A stretch of 64,000 nucleotides of DNA from Larus michahellis (Eukaryota; Chordata; Aves; Charadriiformes; Laridae). Below, one piece after another: positions 13,621-26,700 of this stretch (positions are counted from its first letter, which is position 1; every line of letters begins with the position of its first letter). Made by a program: the position numbers and the translations under genes. Under the pieces are notes generated by a model, which ran no database searches, was not told where the DNA came from, and was given only the letters and a program-made list of their open reading frames with translations. The stretch is from positions 70,900,642 to 70,964,641 of the forward strand of contig NC_133896.1 of assembly GCF_964199755.1 (NCBI RefSeq), in the 5' to 3' direction.

Positions 13621-16600
13621 CTCTTACTGAGGACAGCTGGAAGTTGGAGGAAGGAGGCTTGGGATCTTAAAAGAGAATCTTAAAACTGTCGGGGCTTGAC
13701 CACAGCACAAGAAATATGAAAGCACATGCAGTTAGCTAAGCTGGCTTCAATTGTGCAGTTTCCTCATCAGCGAAGGAAATAGTCGAGATATAGCCTAGAT
13801 ATGAAGTCAACTTTAGATAGTCATTTCAAATTGAAAAAGAAATATTCTCCAGGTTTACAGTCCATCTGATTACTTTGATCACCTCTTTTCGTGTACCTAG
13901 GGTGAAAGTGGGAAATCTTGGGCATCAGGAATTGCAAGTTCAATTCCTAAATTGGCTTTCCTTGCTTACAGAAGTTTCAGTATAAAATAAGATCATTTTG
14001 TGACAGTGAAATGGGGGAAAGCTTAAAATTTTAATATTGGATAGTTAGAAAAATTGCCATCAACAACTGGTTATTTCAGTGTAACATTTTTTTTTTCATT
14101 GCTAAAAGTATTATTGATTTCTGCTGTATTTTTTTTTCGCCCTTTGGAAAGTACAAAGCCCTTAAATAATTTGAGTTTTCCCTTATTCCTCAGAATTGAG
14201 GCATATGACTGATAACTGCCTTTAGAACTCCTAATAGCTAAATTACAATTATTATGCAAAGACCTACAATAGACAGTTATATGGATTGTTAAATGACTTT
14301 GCCTTTTTTGCAAACCATAATCATTTTCCTTTATTAGCTGAAGGATTTCATAATTTAAGGAAGATGAGAACCTATAAGTCACACTTTCAAATAAGGAACA
14401 TGGATATTGCAAACATTAAATTCTCCCATAAAAATGTTAAGGCATCATTAAACTAGGATCAGATTAATACAATTCAGTCAACTCTAGATAGATATCTCCT
14501 GTAATAGGCTGAAACAATACCTAGTGATATAGGATGTATAAGATTTTACTACAACCAATTTATAAACCTATAAAACATACAGGTATCACTCAAAGCCATC
14601 ATTAATTTTGCATGCCTTGTATTAAATCAAGTGAGTTTGGTAAGGAAAAATATTCCCCTCCCTTACTGTATCTCCCTTTCTACTGTTAGCTGCTATCATA
14701 GCATCTTACTTTTACTGTAAGTCAGATGAGAGATTCCTTCTGGTAGAGGTTGACCTGAGAATCTGTGCTTGATTTATCCATCTGTTTAGGTGTCTGAAAG
14801 ACTTTTAAATGAATTTTCAGGGCATAATTTAGTTCTTACTTGTACTACTGTAAATCTGGAGTCATTCTGGTTTTGTTCCAGAATAACAGCAAGCAGGATT
14901 TGATCCCGAGTTCAGTAAAATTAAAAACAAAGGCTTGCATCTCATCTACTCAGCTGGGCAAAGGAAGGAAGATAACTGGAGAAAAAGAAGTTTTGGACGA
15001 AAGGCTCTGTTTGTGTTCCTTCCAAAGGTACGCAGTAGCTATATGGATGTGGAGAAATGACAATTTCAGAAAAGCAGGGTGGAACCAATGAGGCAAGTGC
15101 TTTATTTGTCAGCACGCCTTCCCAATCCTTTGAGTGCATACCTGCTGCGAAGAGCAAAGCTGAGATTGGGCTGGACTGCTTCTAATTCCTAACCTGCTCG
15201 TTCAAACTTAGCTTGGATCGCTTTTCACATTGTTCTTAACAGGGCCCATGTGGAATATGTCTGTGTTGCTTGGACAGTAGTTTTGGACCAAAGATTCTCC
15301 TAGTAAGCAATCAATGACTAAAAAGGTTTGCTGCAAAACCAAGTCTTTCACTTGGGGTAATAGGGAGAAAAAATACTGGTTAATAGCAGGAGAGAGTGTT
15401 CCTGGCTATGGTGTCCTCATATGAATAATCTCAGAACTTCTCTTAGACCAGCGTCTCTCTCTCCCATTCTGCATGCAGGTGTACGTATTCTGTGGCCATA
15501 GTGGAAACGCAGTTGTTCTGTTCTATGTTCTCTATTCATCCTGTGACTCATGCCTGAGAAGTGCTAGTATAGATATTTAAAGGGTTGTATATATTGCCCT
15601 ACTTTGACCTCCATTTGGGTATACCTGTATTTGAATATGTTAGCAAGGTTTCCAAAAACAGAGCAGATTTATCACATGTGCATTTGTGTGTGCATAAGGG
15701 AAGAGTAGAGAGAGGGAAATGTTTCTCCCACACCCTCTGCTTCCCAGACACGTATCAGTGCATCAGGGAAAAAAGTCAGTTTAACTACTTCTGTGAAAGC
15801 AGACTAGACCATTCAGGATATACAACCTTGTATGTACTGGCCTTTTTTTTTAATACAGGCTAAACTGGATGCATCCTGGACGCTTAGAGAGAGAAACACT
15901 TACATGCCCAACAGCGTTTGTTTGTAAATATGTATTAATGATCAAAAATGCAATGCAAGCAATAAGAAGGAGATTTCAAACATTGTAAAAGATGAGTATA
16001 GATTAGTTCCTTTGTAAAGCTTTTCCATTTGCGTCTTAAGATAAGTTATGTGATTTAGCTTAGTATTTGCAGTATTCCCTAAGGTCTCTATAGGACAGAT
16101 CCCAGACTGCCTCAGTCATTTATTGAATCATCTAATGCAATTGAATCCTGAGTGACAGCCAAAATTATATGTAGTTAGCAAAAAACGTTGTTGTATTTAA
16201 TCATATAATTGTGCATCCATTTAGATCAGCCCAGCAATCATAAGAACCCTTATACACAAGTAGCTTTACCTATGTGACTCGTCGTTAGTAAGTAGGAGAG
16301 CTCACTCAGAGGGCATTCTCATGCAGAGAATTTGAAGAATGAGGCCTAGCTGTATGCCAGCAAGACACAATCCTAATAATCCATTATTGTAGATGAGGAC
16401 TGTGTTTAAATTAGGTTTTTTGCATGCAGCCATCTTGTTGCAAAGTAAAAGATGCTACCCTGGTGATATCTCACATGGAAGAAACTATGAACCAATTTCT
16501 ATTATGTTTTACTAATTTAACGGTATAAGGGGGGGAAAAAAAAGTGTAAAATAATATTTCAGCCTACATTCGAGCCTAGATACCTATTGAACATTTCCCG

Positions 16601-17217
16601 AACTGCCCTGTCAGTACGTTCACCCACTAACAACTTTTGAACCTGTTAGTAAATATCAGCCAAATTTGAAAGGGGAAGTAAAGTTTCAAGATGCATTTCA
16701 AGACTCATGAAAAAAAGGTCGCAGAACATAACACAGAGACCCAGACTAGCGTTCCCAGTGAGGGAAAGGCATTTACAATTCAGCTGCTGCATATAATCTG
16801 TAGCAGCAGCCATCCGGTCCATCAGCAACGTGTATACTTACGGCTTCTCATACCACCCTTTGGATGCCGTAGTGCTGTAATAGCTGGAGACGTGATGAGA
16901 AACTGGTGTGCCTGTGGCCTCACATCAGTGGTCCAAAGGAAATAGCTCACTGAACAACTTTGTTGCTTAGTTAAACTTCCAGCTTAATGAAATATTTTAA
17001 GTTTAGAGACGTGGTGGAAAATCCTCCAGTTGCAAAGAGGAGGACATTCAACAACAAATCAAGGCATAAGCGATGCAGAGATTTTATGCTGTCCAGTTGC
17101 AAGTAATGAGCTTGATTCATTCCATATGGCTGGTAATTGGCATCAGAATAAGTCACAAAGTGAGGTAGTATCTTTGCTCACACACAAATTGTTTAAACAT
17201 ATTTTCCAAGTCAAAAA

Positions 17218-17295
17218 ACAGCCGAATACTGGAATCACTAGCTTGGGAGTCAGGAGAACTGATTTAACTTTCTGGCCCACCTTAGGCTTTTGGAG
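17218..17295 (+). repeat. MIR-like SINE remnant
   Basis: AGCTTGGGAGTCAGGAGAAC followed by a TCTGGCCCACC segment resembles the central part of MIR/AmnSINE-type elements (GGGAGTCAGGAGACCTGGGT type). Only a short stretch is recognisable. Confidence 0.4.
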
Positions 17296-19334
17296 GTACC
17301 ATGGGCAAGCATTTAAAATACAGCTGTGCTGCAGACTGCAGTGAAGCATCAAGATCTGCTAGTTAGTTTTTAATGAACTAGCTTAGAAGCAATCTGTGGC
17401 AGTACTCGGTTAACTTATCCTTGGCTTCATTTCCAGTTCATCCATTAATTTAATGTGTGGCAGCTGGATTTCAGGGTGTTTCATGAAGTTCAGCAGGGAT
17501 CAAATATAATCCAGCATCCTGATCAATCATATGAAATAAATTTAGCATTAAATGACCCAATGGTCAGCTCAAGTTAGATGTTAATTGTCTAATCATAGGC
17601 ACTCAATTGACTTTGTAAAGTAGGACAGATGGGCTCTGTAGGGCCAAAGATGAAGGGCAAAATAGCTAGCAAAGAGCCCCAAGAGGCCATATTTGGAACA
17701 TGATTCATCTTACCTAACTTTAGATATCCCCAACCCTAATTACTTTTGTAGTTGGTGGAGAGTTTAATGCCTTTTGGAGAGTGATTCATCTACGTTATTT
17801 GAACAATCACCTTGGTGAGGTAAATTGTTCGGTAGAAAGGCATCTAGCTGAGATGAGAATCTGGAAGCAGACCTCCGTATTGGGACAGGTGAATCCAACC
17901 TTGGAGTCTTTCCAGTAAGTGACCTTGCTCATTTAAAGACTGAAGTAGTGTATCTGTATTACAGCTTACAGATAAAAAACACTCTTGCCTAACTCTGCCT
18001 TAGCTCCCTGCCATGTCTCTGTGTCATGTTCTGGGGATGAATACCTTCAGGAAGCTGTAGAAAGACAAGGTGGAGGTCAGACCTCTTATCAGGCCAATAG
18101 GTGTAGCTGGAAAAATGATAGAAGCTTTCAAGCCCTTCTTGAGGATATTAATATGCATGGGCAGTATGTTAACAGGAAACCTTTCAGCATCTTAGATGAG
18201 ATAGCTGAACTTTATTTCAGTGAAACAGCTGAGCTCAGAAGTGTCAGCCATGAGAAAAACCTTATCAACATTTGCAGTTTTATTAGTAAGGATGCTGTCA
18301 AATGAAGCCTATGAAATGTCATATCGTTAAGCTCAGCATAATCGATAGCAGACATTTATATTATTGGAAGGAAGGAGGGTTTTTACCTGTACTTCGTGAT
18401 CAGCGTTCTTGGGTTTAAACAGCATTGATGTTTCAACCTGAGGAGAAGCTAAAAAGGCTTCATTGCTCACCGAGGAGGATGAAGTGTGAGCAAAAAGCCA
18501 CGAGAGGGAGCTGTTGGAAGCAGTAAAGCTGTCGGGTTTCTCCTCGTTAAGCAGCGTGGTACTTTTAAAAGAGGCAGTCAGCAAAAGATTGTTAAACTCT
18601 CAGAGGCTCACAGCAACTCTAAAAGAAAGTTTCTTCGGGGAGGGGGAAAACTCGCCTGAAAAGTTACAAATGGCTTTTGAGAAAAAAAAAACAAAAACAA
18701 ACCACAACCAAATACCTGTGCGAAACCTATTTTAAAAAGTTGTGTCTATTAAAAATGAGATCTTCACTAGATACTGCAATGCCAAAAATTTTAAGGTCAA
18801 ATGTTTTCATTTTGGCTTCCTTTATATTTATTTCAAGGAGTAAAATACATTATATAATATAGATATGATGCCATTTTGCTGCTGAATATGAACGTAGGAG
18901 CATATGAGGGGACAGACGTGTTTAGATCGTTTGACTCAAGCCCCACGATAACAGCTCCGTTCTCCACTTGTCTCCCTTGTAGTACATATTTCTCTGTACT
19001 GTCTGAGGCCTCCACTGGAAAAACTCTGGATGTTTTACAGAGTTCAGCAGGAATTAAACACATATCTGAACTCCTAGCCAGTCTTAAAAAAATGAATGTA
19101 GCAGTAAATGGCTCACGTCCTGTCAAATATATAGGGCTAAACGTGGATATTAATTATATAATCAGAGGGACTCAATTTACTTTATAAAGCAATTAAACGA
19201 AGACAGAAACTTACAGTCTGTTTCTGGAAAAGAGTAATGTCTGTTTAAAAATAACTTCCTACCCAGAATAGCCTGCCTGTCTCATATAATATCAACTTGG
19301 GGTGGGGGGGGAGTCAAGTTTTAAAACAATAGAA

Positions 19335-19420
19335 GTTGAGAGTTAGGTGCCCAGATCCACATTTAGGCACGTGAACAAAGGATTTGCTTTTCAAACTGGC
19401 TGAGCAGCACATAAAAATTT
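19335..19420 (-). repeat. Old sauropsid interspersed repeat remnant
   Basis: GAGAGTTAGGTGCCCAGATC followed by CATTTAGGCACGTGAAC resembles the 'ttaggtgcctaaat... ttaggcacctaa' repeats widespread in reptile and bird genomes. Family and ends are unclear. Confidence 0.35.
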
Positions 19421-22400
19421 AGCTTTCCCTTGTTTATTCTCCATGAGCAGGTTAAGTCAATGAGAGAGGCCTGTGTTCCTGTGGACAGGTTTAAGGAGGT
19501 AGAGGGTTTGGGTTTTTAAAATAGAGTACAGTTTAATACTGCTCTAAATTATTCTGGTAGTCCATCTATTTTTTATATAATGTGTTTTAATGTATTTCTT
19601 GCTTCAGAGCAGGTAGGTGAGGATTCCTTTCAAGCATATTAATCAGAACTGGAGTTTGTTCCTATATCCGTAAGCAAAGTAGATCTGTATGAAATCTTCA
19701 TTAACCTAAAGCACCTCCTCCAACAGGCAGCCTGATGGAAAACTAGTGTGTTCTTGGATACTTTACTGCATTTTAGTTTCGTTTTGAGGGGTATTCATAA
19801 TACTCTCTAAAAATACCATTGAGTGGTCTGGACCCAGCTGTCAGTGAGAGAATCGTACCTGCTCAGGCCGATAGCTACAGCATCCATTGTGCCTCCCTGC
19901 TGGACAGAATGCCAGGATCAAACATCTGCTGGTGCACCATCCTCAAAGCAGCATAGTCAGACAGACAGAAAGGAAAGGAACAAGACCATCCCTGCATGAC
20001 TCACAAGGTCTTTGTGCTTCAATGTTCACCCCTCATAACCACTTCAGAAATCAGCTTCTAGTAACAGGCTAAAAAAAACCTATGGTAGTTACTTCTGTCT
20101 TCAGAGCATAGCACAGCATCAAAACTTCTGATCTACCTTTTTTACTGCTATCCTAATTTGAATATATTAGAAAGAAACAGTATGTTTGGTTGGTCTGCTC
20201 ACTACCACACGTTATTATTCCTTCTTCCAGGAGTATCATGCTCTAAGCTTTTCTGTGCCATTTTCCCCTCCGCCCTGTTGTGAATGTGACTATAGTGGGA
20301 TTTACAAAAAGAACAAGTTTAATGCATACAGACATGACAGCAGGAAAAGGAGCTGAGGTGTTGTGTGTCTTGATTGTTTATTTCAAAACTATAGCGAGAA
20401 AGAGCTTCAAAAGCCACCAGAAAGCTCTCTGAGAGACAGTGTTTGGGAGCCAGGGGCTATTACCTTTATACTTCAGTAGAATCTCTTTGCTTTTATGTCA
20501 CTGTTTCTAAAGTGAAAAGAAGTTGAAGACAGGGAGAAAGAATATCAATGCTGAGTGCCTTTCTCAGGCAAAATTTTACTGAAACTAGAAAGTTCGTATA
20601 AACAAGGACTTCCAGACATGACAGCAAAAAACTTTTAAACTCTCGTATGGCAATTTCAAAATCTTTTGGTGAGAAAGGATGGGGTCCTATGCTGAAGCAA
20701 TCCGTGGCAACACAAATAGCTCCATTTCCACTCTTTTCAATGAGTTCGATATGCTCTAGGTGATGTCACTGTCAAGGGTGAACATCAAACATCAGTTACA
20801 CCATTTACTTTGTTACGCCAGCAGGGTTCTTTCAAATGTGGCTGAGCCAGTAATATATTACCTTCACTGTTAAAACTCCAAGAACACTTATATATATGTA
20901 TCAGTCTTTTAAGTATCTTATTTTTCCGTAAAGGATCTTAACTCTAAAAAAAAAATTACCAATAAAATACAGTTAGAAAGGGAGAATGTGTATCTGCTTT
21001 AAAATTGCATTCCTTCCCAAATTCTGCACTCTTGTTCATCTGCACTTACCAGCAATTAGAGACAAGCGAGATCCTGAGAACATCACAGTACATCTATACT
21101 GGGTGCTTTAGTATGTTTAAGTCTAAATGCACCCTGCAGCTGTTTCAGATGCTTTTCAGGTGAGCACAACCTAGCACATGGGCCAGAAGACAGCCACTCT
21201 GTGTTCCAATACTTAGCCCATCTGGACAAAAAGGGAAGGAAAACTATGTGGTATCCTGCAGATTCCACCTGTCTGGAAGTCCACATTCCCATTAACATGA
21301 GCAAATCAAAACTAATTATTTTCTCTGTGGCTATCTTTACAAATTTTTAAAGGATAAAGAATTTAAAAAAAAAAGTTTTCTACCTGTTCACTGTATAAAG
21401 TTACATGAAGGCTTCCTCATCGTGTACAGGAAATACAGCTAGAGGCTGTCTTTTATGTAAGTGTCTGACGCCCAGATTTAATTTTTCTAATTTGAATTCC
21501 AGATCTGCATGGTGCTTCACTTTTGAAATAGTCAAAAAAATAGTCTGTAGCTTTATATTACAGTAAAGAAAAAAAAAAGAAAAGCATTGATACATCCATC
21601 TTATATTCAGTTTATTTAATACCATAGCAGTAAGTACAAATAAGTTTTCCAATCTGGCAATGCTGGAGTTGGTGAGATACAGCTACCTGACAGATCAACA
21701 GTCTATCAGTAGTTCTGGAATTCCATATGTGCTGGAAAGTTGAAGGGTGTACATAAGTAGTCTTCAAGTTCAGCCTCATAGATACTGACAATACGGTTAA
21801 ATACACTACTCCTGATACGGCAGAGCAGCACCTGCATAGATATAAAACAACACTGTGCCTGTCAACACTGAGAACTATATTCCAATATTTGTAGTCTTAA
21901 AACAAGTAAAAGAAACAGTATCTTTTCCTTATAAGAAGGAAGTGATCTTTGGTCAACGCTTCTTAAATGTGCTTTAGTTTTATTTTACAACAATAATGCT
22001 AAGATTATGTAGCTTTTTTATGTTATGTTATGGAAGCAGACATTTGAAAATCACTATTCTGCTGTGACTGATAAAAGTAATCTTACTAGTTTTGATGCAG
22101 GTAAAATTTCAGAGCAGAGGCAGGCTTCAACTCAGCAACTTACAAAGACTGAATCCCAGCTGTCCTCTGGACCAGATAGGAGGCAGTAATTCATCTTCAG
22201 GCCACTTCTCTTCCCTTTCATAATTTCTGTATGAGCACAGCACTTTCAAACATGCTGGGCTAAGCCCTTATTTAGTTAAGTCTACAGTAAGAGCTCTGAA
22301 TGTCAGTTGACGACATATTTAGACTCGTCTGATGTTTAATATCCACATTTGAAAAGTGTGGCTAACATATTCCTTAGTGCTCTCTCAAGTGGCATTTCAA

Positions 22401-22778
22401 TACCACAGCGATGACTAGTTTTAAAGACATCGGTCCCTATGAAAAAACATTCTATGCAAGTTAGGAGCACAGGTCTTACCAGCAGGCTCACCTTTAAATC
22501 CAGGCAGACATCCTAAAGAACTTGTGCTCTTTACCAGTCCATGTGCTTTTCAAGCTTCCACTCCCATCTAAAACTGAACATGCACATCCACCTTACAGGT
22601 AAGGAAACTCTGTTACAGCCCACAAAAACCTCTCTGTGAAAGGGATCAGCCCAAGATGTTACACTGGCCTGAGCCATAAAATTATTTCATTAAACAATGA
22701 CCTTGCCAAAACAGTCCAGTGCTCACTAACATTTCACTTCCCACCCTCCTCAACCCTCTCTACTTTCTTTCATCACTC

Positions 22779-22796
22779 AAAAAAAAAAAAAAAAAA
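22779..22796 (+). repeat. Poly(A) tract (18)
   Basis: Eighteen consecutive A after a pyrimidine-rich stretch. No retrocopy is recognisable upstream of it. Confidence 0.95.
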
Positions 22797-23104
22797 GATA
22801 CTGAAACAGGAGACAATACTGCTTTGTTTATCTCTTTCCCTACTTCTGGTGCCTCTGCAAGGCAGCGTTGCAGGTAAATACCTTTTGCAGATTTGGTGTC
22901 TAAGCATTTAATTCATATGAATTTCAGCAGGTGTCAAGCACCTTTAGGCACACAAGAATCTGAGCCATCCTTCCTTGAGTTAAATACAAATACATTATCA
23001 CGTGAAGCAGTAGTATTTTGCTTTTCATTAGTGCAAGTGTTCTTGCACAAAAAGCCAACTACCGCTCAAAATTCTGAAATAAGATTTTGATCAGCAAGGC
23101 TGAG

Positions 23105-23110
23105 TTTATT
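23105..23110 (-). terminator. Candidate RERGL poly(A) signal
   Basis: TTTATT on the plus strand is AATAAA on the gene strand, 355 bp past the stop codon. It is the first canonical signal I see after the stop. It predicts a 3' UTR of roughly 360-385 nt, part of which comes from a MIR-like remnant. Later signals, such as near 21610, could give longer isoforms. Confidence 0.45.
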
Positions 23111-23204
23111 GGAAATAACTGTTTATACTTCAGTCACACCTAGAAGCTCTATCCAAGACCATGTTGGTGTTGAATAAATACAGACTAAGACTCTCCTCTG
23201 AAGA

Positions 23205-23345
23205 GCTTATGAGATAAAGGGTGAGAGGAGCAGTTTAGAGTTTAAGTGACATAGCCCTAACACAGTAAATCTGTAGTAGAACTGGAAACAGAAGGTCAGG
23301 TCTTCTAGGTTTAGACCCTGTCCACTTGCCCATACTATCTTCCAC
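23205..23345 (+). repeat. MIR-like SINE remnant in RERGL 3' UTR region
   Basis: TTTAAGTGACATAGCCCTAA, ACACAGTAAATCTGTAGTAG, then GGTCAGGTCTTCTAGGTTTA matches the MIR tail order (gttaagtgacttgccc, acacag, aggtct..). It lies between the stop codon and the candidate poly(A) signal, so it is probably transcribed in antisense within the RERGL 3' UTR. Confidence 0.55.
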
Positions 23346-23464
23346 CTTTGGTTTCTACTGTCTTGCTCCTCCAGACATTGAACTTTGGAGGAAATTAACT
23401 GAATCCCAAGAGCTGCCTGTGCTCCATTATTTCAGCTTGTTCCTATTTCAAGACTAACCATCTT

Positions 23465-23747
23465 TTACACAGATTTCCTTCTCTTTCCAAACACATTGTT
23501 GATTAACTTGGCCATTGATTTTGATCCACTTGGTCGTCTCTTTTCCTTCACTTTGAAATTTGAGGTGATATTCCTCAGGACTTTGGTGAACATTGCCACA
23601 ACTTCCTGATAATGTTCTGCTGCAGACAGTTCACAGAATTGGCACTTGTTATCTTTTGCCAGCTTCTGTCCTTCATCCCAGCCAACTTCCCTCATGTGGC
23701 ATAAATCCTGTTTATTACCAACCAAAAATACCGATGACTCGACCATT
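23465..23747 (-). CDS. RERGL: RERGL coding exon 5 (guanine-binding motifs and C-terminus)
   Basis: A 283-bp terminal coding exon after acceptor GATTTCAG. It carries [11 protein letters not shown] (NKxD motif, residues 122-125), CELSAAE (SAA motif, 152-154) and the basic tail with [19 protein letters not shown] and a TAA stop. The tail is the most distinctive signature of RERGL. There is no prenylation cysteine box, so membrane anchoring of the usual Ras kind is not expected. Confidence 0.96.
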
Positions 23748-26700
23748 CTGAAATCAAAAAGGTTCCGATTAGAGAAAAGGTATAGTACAATACTGTGCTG
23801 TATGCTGTGCTATATACAGTGTGTATGAAAAGTATGTATGTTCAGGATAATAGGTATAGCAAAAAACCCAAAAGAAAAACCAACCCCCTAACTTTGTTAG
23901 GTATAGTTTTCCATTTGGATTTTCCAGACAAGCTATTCTCTATCAGTAAGTTTTCATTTTGGATCCTCTACTCAGTGAATTCATGTATTTTTCATCCACT
24001 GCAGTTCTCATACTCTATGCTGCTGAGTATATTGTCAGCTCCTGCACTTCATGAAGAAGCAAACTGATCATTATCTCCATTCGTAGATAGCAGAAGAGAG
24101 TCAAAGAGATTCATCAGTGTCAGCAGAGTAATTCAGAAGAAAACAGGAATCCCAATTACAAGCTTTTGCTAAAATTACACCTTCCAGAGAAACCTTAATT
24201 AAGACAGGTCAGCAGAAAAAGACAGAAAAGTGTTTCGGTTCTTTTTTTTAATCCACTTCTGAGGTAAGGAAAGGATTTCACTCTCATTTATTTTGAAAGC
24301 ACCTCAGCTGACTGATGTGGGAATACAAACTATCACATGTGCTCAGCCTTGCAGTTTTAGTGGTTCTTTTTGAAAGCAAATAGTTTGTTTCTTACCATAT
24401 GGTCACCCACGTGCACAAATAATATTGGGGTCACCAGTAAAGGCGGTTTAGGAGACATTCACGGTATCAGATTAATTTATTGTGAGAAATACTTTCTTCA
24501 CCCCCCACACTGGTGCATCTCCATGGGTAAGATTAGAGAAGTAAAAGCATAGCCTGACTATGCCAGCTTTTTACCCACATAAATCACAGCAGACAGATTT
24601 ATGGCAATTATTTAAATAGCAGCAGTATAAGAAAGAATAACAAAAATCCTGATGTACTTGGCTTTGGATACAGTGAAATCAATTGCAATTTGCCATACAG
24701 TTTACCTTCAGGTACCTTATTGTTGGTATTGTGTTATGCCACTAGGATGCTGTTGGATTTTAATTGCTACTAGGATGCCTACAGTTCACAGAAATGTTCT
24801 CAGCTTTGTTTATACCTTTGCTGAGGGGGAAAAAAAATAGTGCCACTTACTTTTTACAAGCTCCTATGTGAGACTCTCGGATCCTGTACAGCAATGCTTT
24901 TGCAAATGCAAATGACGCTCTGTTACTGATGTCGTAAACAATGATAAATCCATCAGCCCAGTGGAGCTCATCTGTGAGGGAGAGCTTCCCCCGCTGTGGC
25001 TGAAAGAAGTTCAAATTCACATGCAAAAAGAACATTATTGTTGTCACTTCAGAGCATTTTCTTTGTCACCGTGAATGTGAGAATATTGTATCTTTTATTG
25101 CAAAAGATATTAATAGGTCTAGGTGCTGGCATTGAATTCAGGTGAGTCCTGATCCAAAAGCCTAATAAATAACCACCACTACAGATGGCACTTTGGATCA
25201 CTGACAAATTTGTCATGAAACATTTACACTTTGTTTAAGCAGTAAAGTTGCATAACCTGTACAGCCATTGCTTATGCTAAGTATTCTGCAGTTACATGAG
25301 AAAAAAAACCATACAGGAACCATCAATATTTGTGCAGTTTCTGGTTATACCTCTGTTTTGCATGTTCCTATTATTCTGACTACAGTAAACTTAATTATTT
25401 TCTTTTGTTTCTTCTTTTGTTTCTTCTTTGCATTGTTCAAGTCTGAAACAATATTTACCCATAGGATAAGTTTCTAGAGAGCCAGAAAAAAAAATCTTTC
25501 AATCTGCAGTTGACTTTAATAAAAGTAGTGACAGAAGTCACTCAAGTTACAATGGGGTTATACCAATCTTTGAGTCCTTTCACCCTAAGAAACTGTCACA
25601 CTTTGATTTCTAGAAAGCAATAGCTGCAAACTGTCCCATTAAGCTAAGCAATGTAATTTAAAAATGGGGTTTAAATTAGCTTATCCCTGCAGATGATTTG
25701 GCAGCTGCTAGCAAGACCATGTGACCCAAGACAGGTAAAACACTAGAAGCTGACCAGGAGGGGGGGGAAAAAAAAAAAAAAAAAAAGAGACTTTCTCTGT
25801 GGAAAACCCATCTTGAATAGTAATTTGAAGACTGCTTAAGTTGTTCCCTCATTAGTTTAGTATTTTACTACTTGCAATGAATAATCTCCACTGACATGCC
25901 ACCCTGTTGGCCTTGATTAGCTCAGGATCAGGGCAACACTGTGGCATCATAAACAGCTGGACTGGGAACTGTAACTTACTGTGAGGGATGGTAGCTGAAT
26001 GCTGGCAGTGAAAGGGGATGCATGAGAAGGAAAAGATGAAACAAGTTTCCAGAACTGTCTGAAGACTTCAGTATCTTTAATACAACAGGATTTTAATGTG
26101 TGGTGACTGTGCAACAGCTTTAGGGGCAGGAAAGGTGACTTGTGTGTCTGTCACAGCTGTTTCCCAGATGGATGAAGGGACAGTGAGTTTTGCAGCACAG
26201 GGATCCAGCTACTAGAGGGAGGCCTCAGAGAGCAGGAAGATTTCAGGAAGCAGAAACAAAAATGGCAACTCTTCCTTCCCCAGTCTAGCCTTCTCTTGGG
26301 ACCTGCTTTTCTTCACCAGCTCCCATGGGATACAAGACCTCCATATCCCCATCCATCTCTTTCTAGAATCACCAGTCCTATCAGACCAAAAGCAAGACCA
26401 CCACTACTTGCTACCTACTCCTCTGCAGGTACTAAGAAGCAGTTAGAAAGAATGCAACAAACAGATAAAGTCAGACCTTGTTCCTAAGTAAGAAATTGTA
26501 ACAAGATAGCTCAAACAGTTCTGGCAAGAAGAGCTGCCCTTAACACAGCTGATCTCTGGTTTTCTTAAAAGCAAAAAGTTGCCCAAACTGTAGTAACTAA
26601 AATCTTTACCCATAACGTAGTCTAATCTGCTTTACCCTAGCTAGCTGCCACTCCCAATGTTTCAAGTATCTTAATAAAGAGTTGATCACATGCCACAGGA

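Larger units (their letters stand above)
13621..23090. other. Intergenic, downstream of RERGL
   Basis: AT-rich DNA with remnants at 17.2 and 19.3 kb. Frames of about 100 codons at 17985-18305 (+), 18876-19187 (+) and 18833-19126 (-) have no recognisable motif or family and I treat them as chance. Confidence 0.6.

Noticed and set aside
17985-19187. Three frames of about 100 codons as possible exons
   Set aside because: No matching splice signals checked out by eye, no motif and no family recognised.
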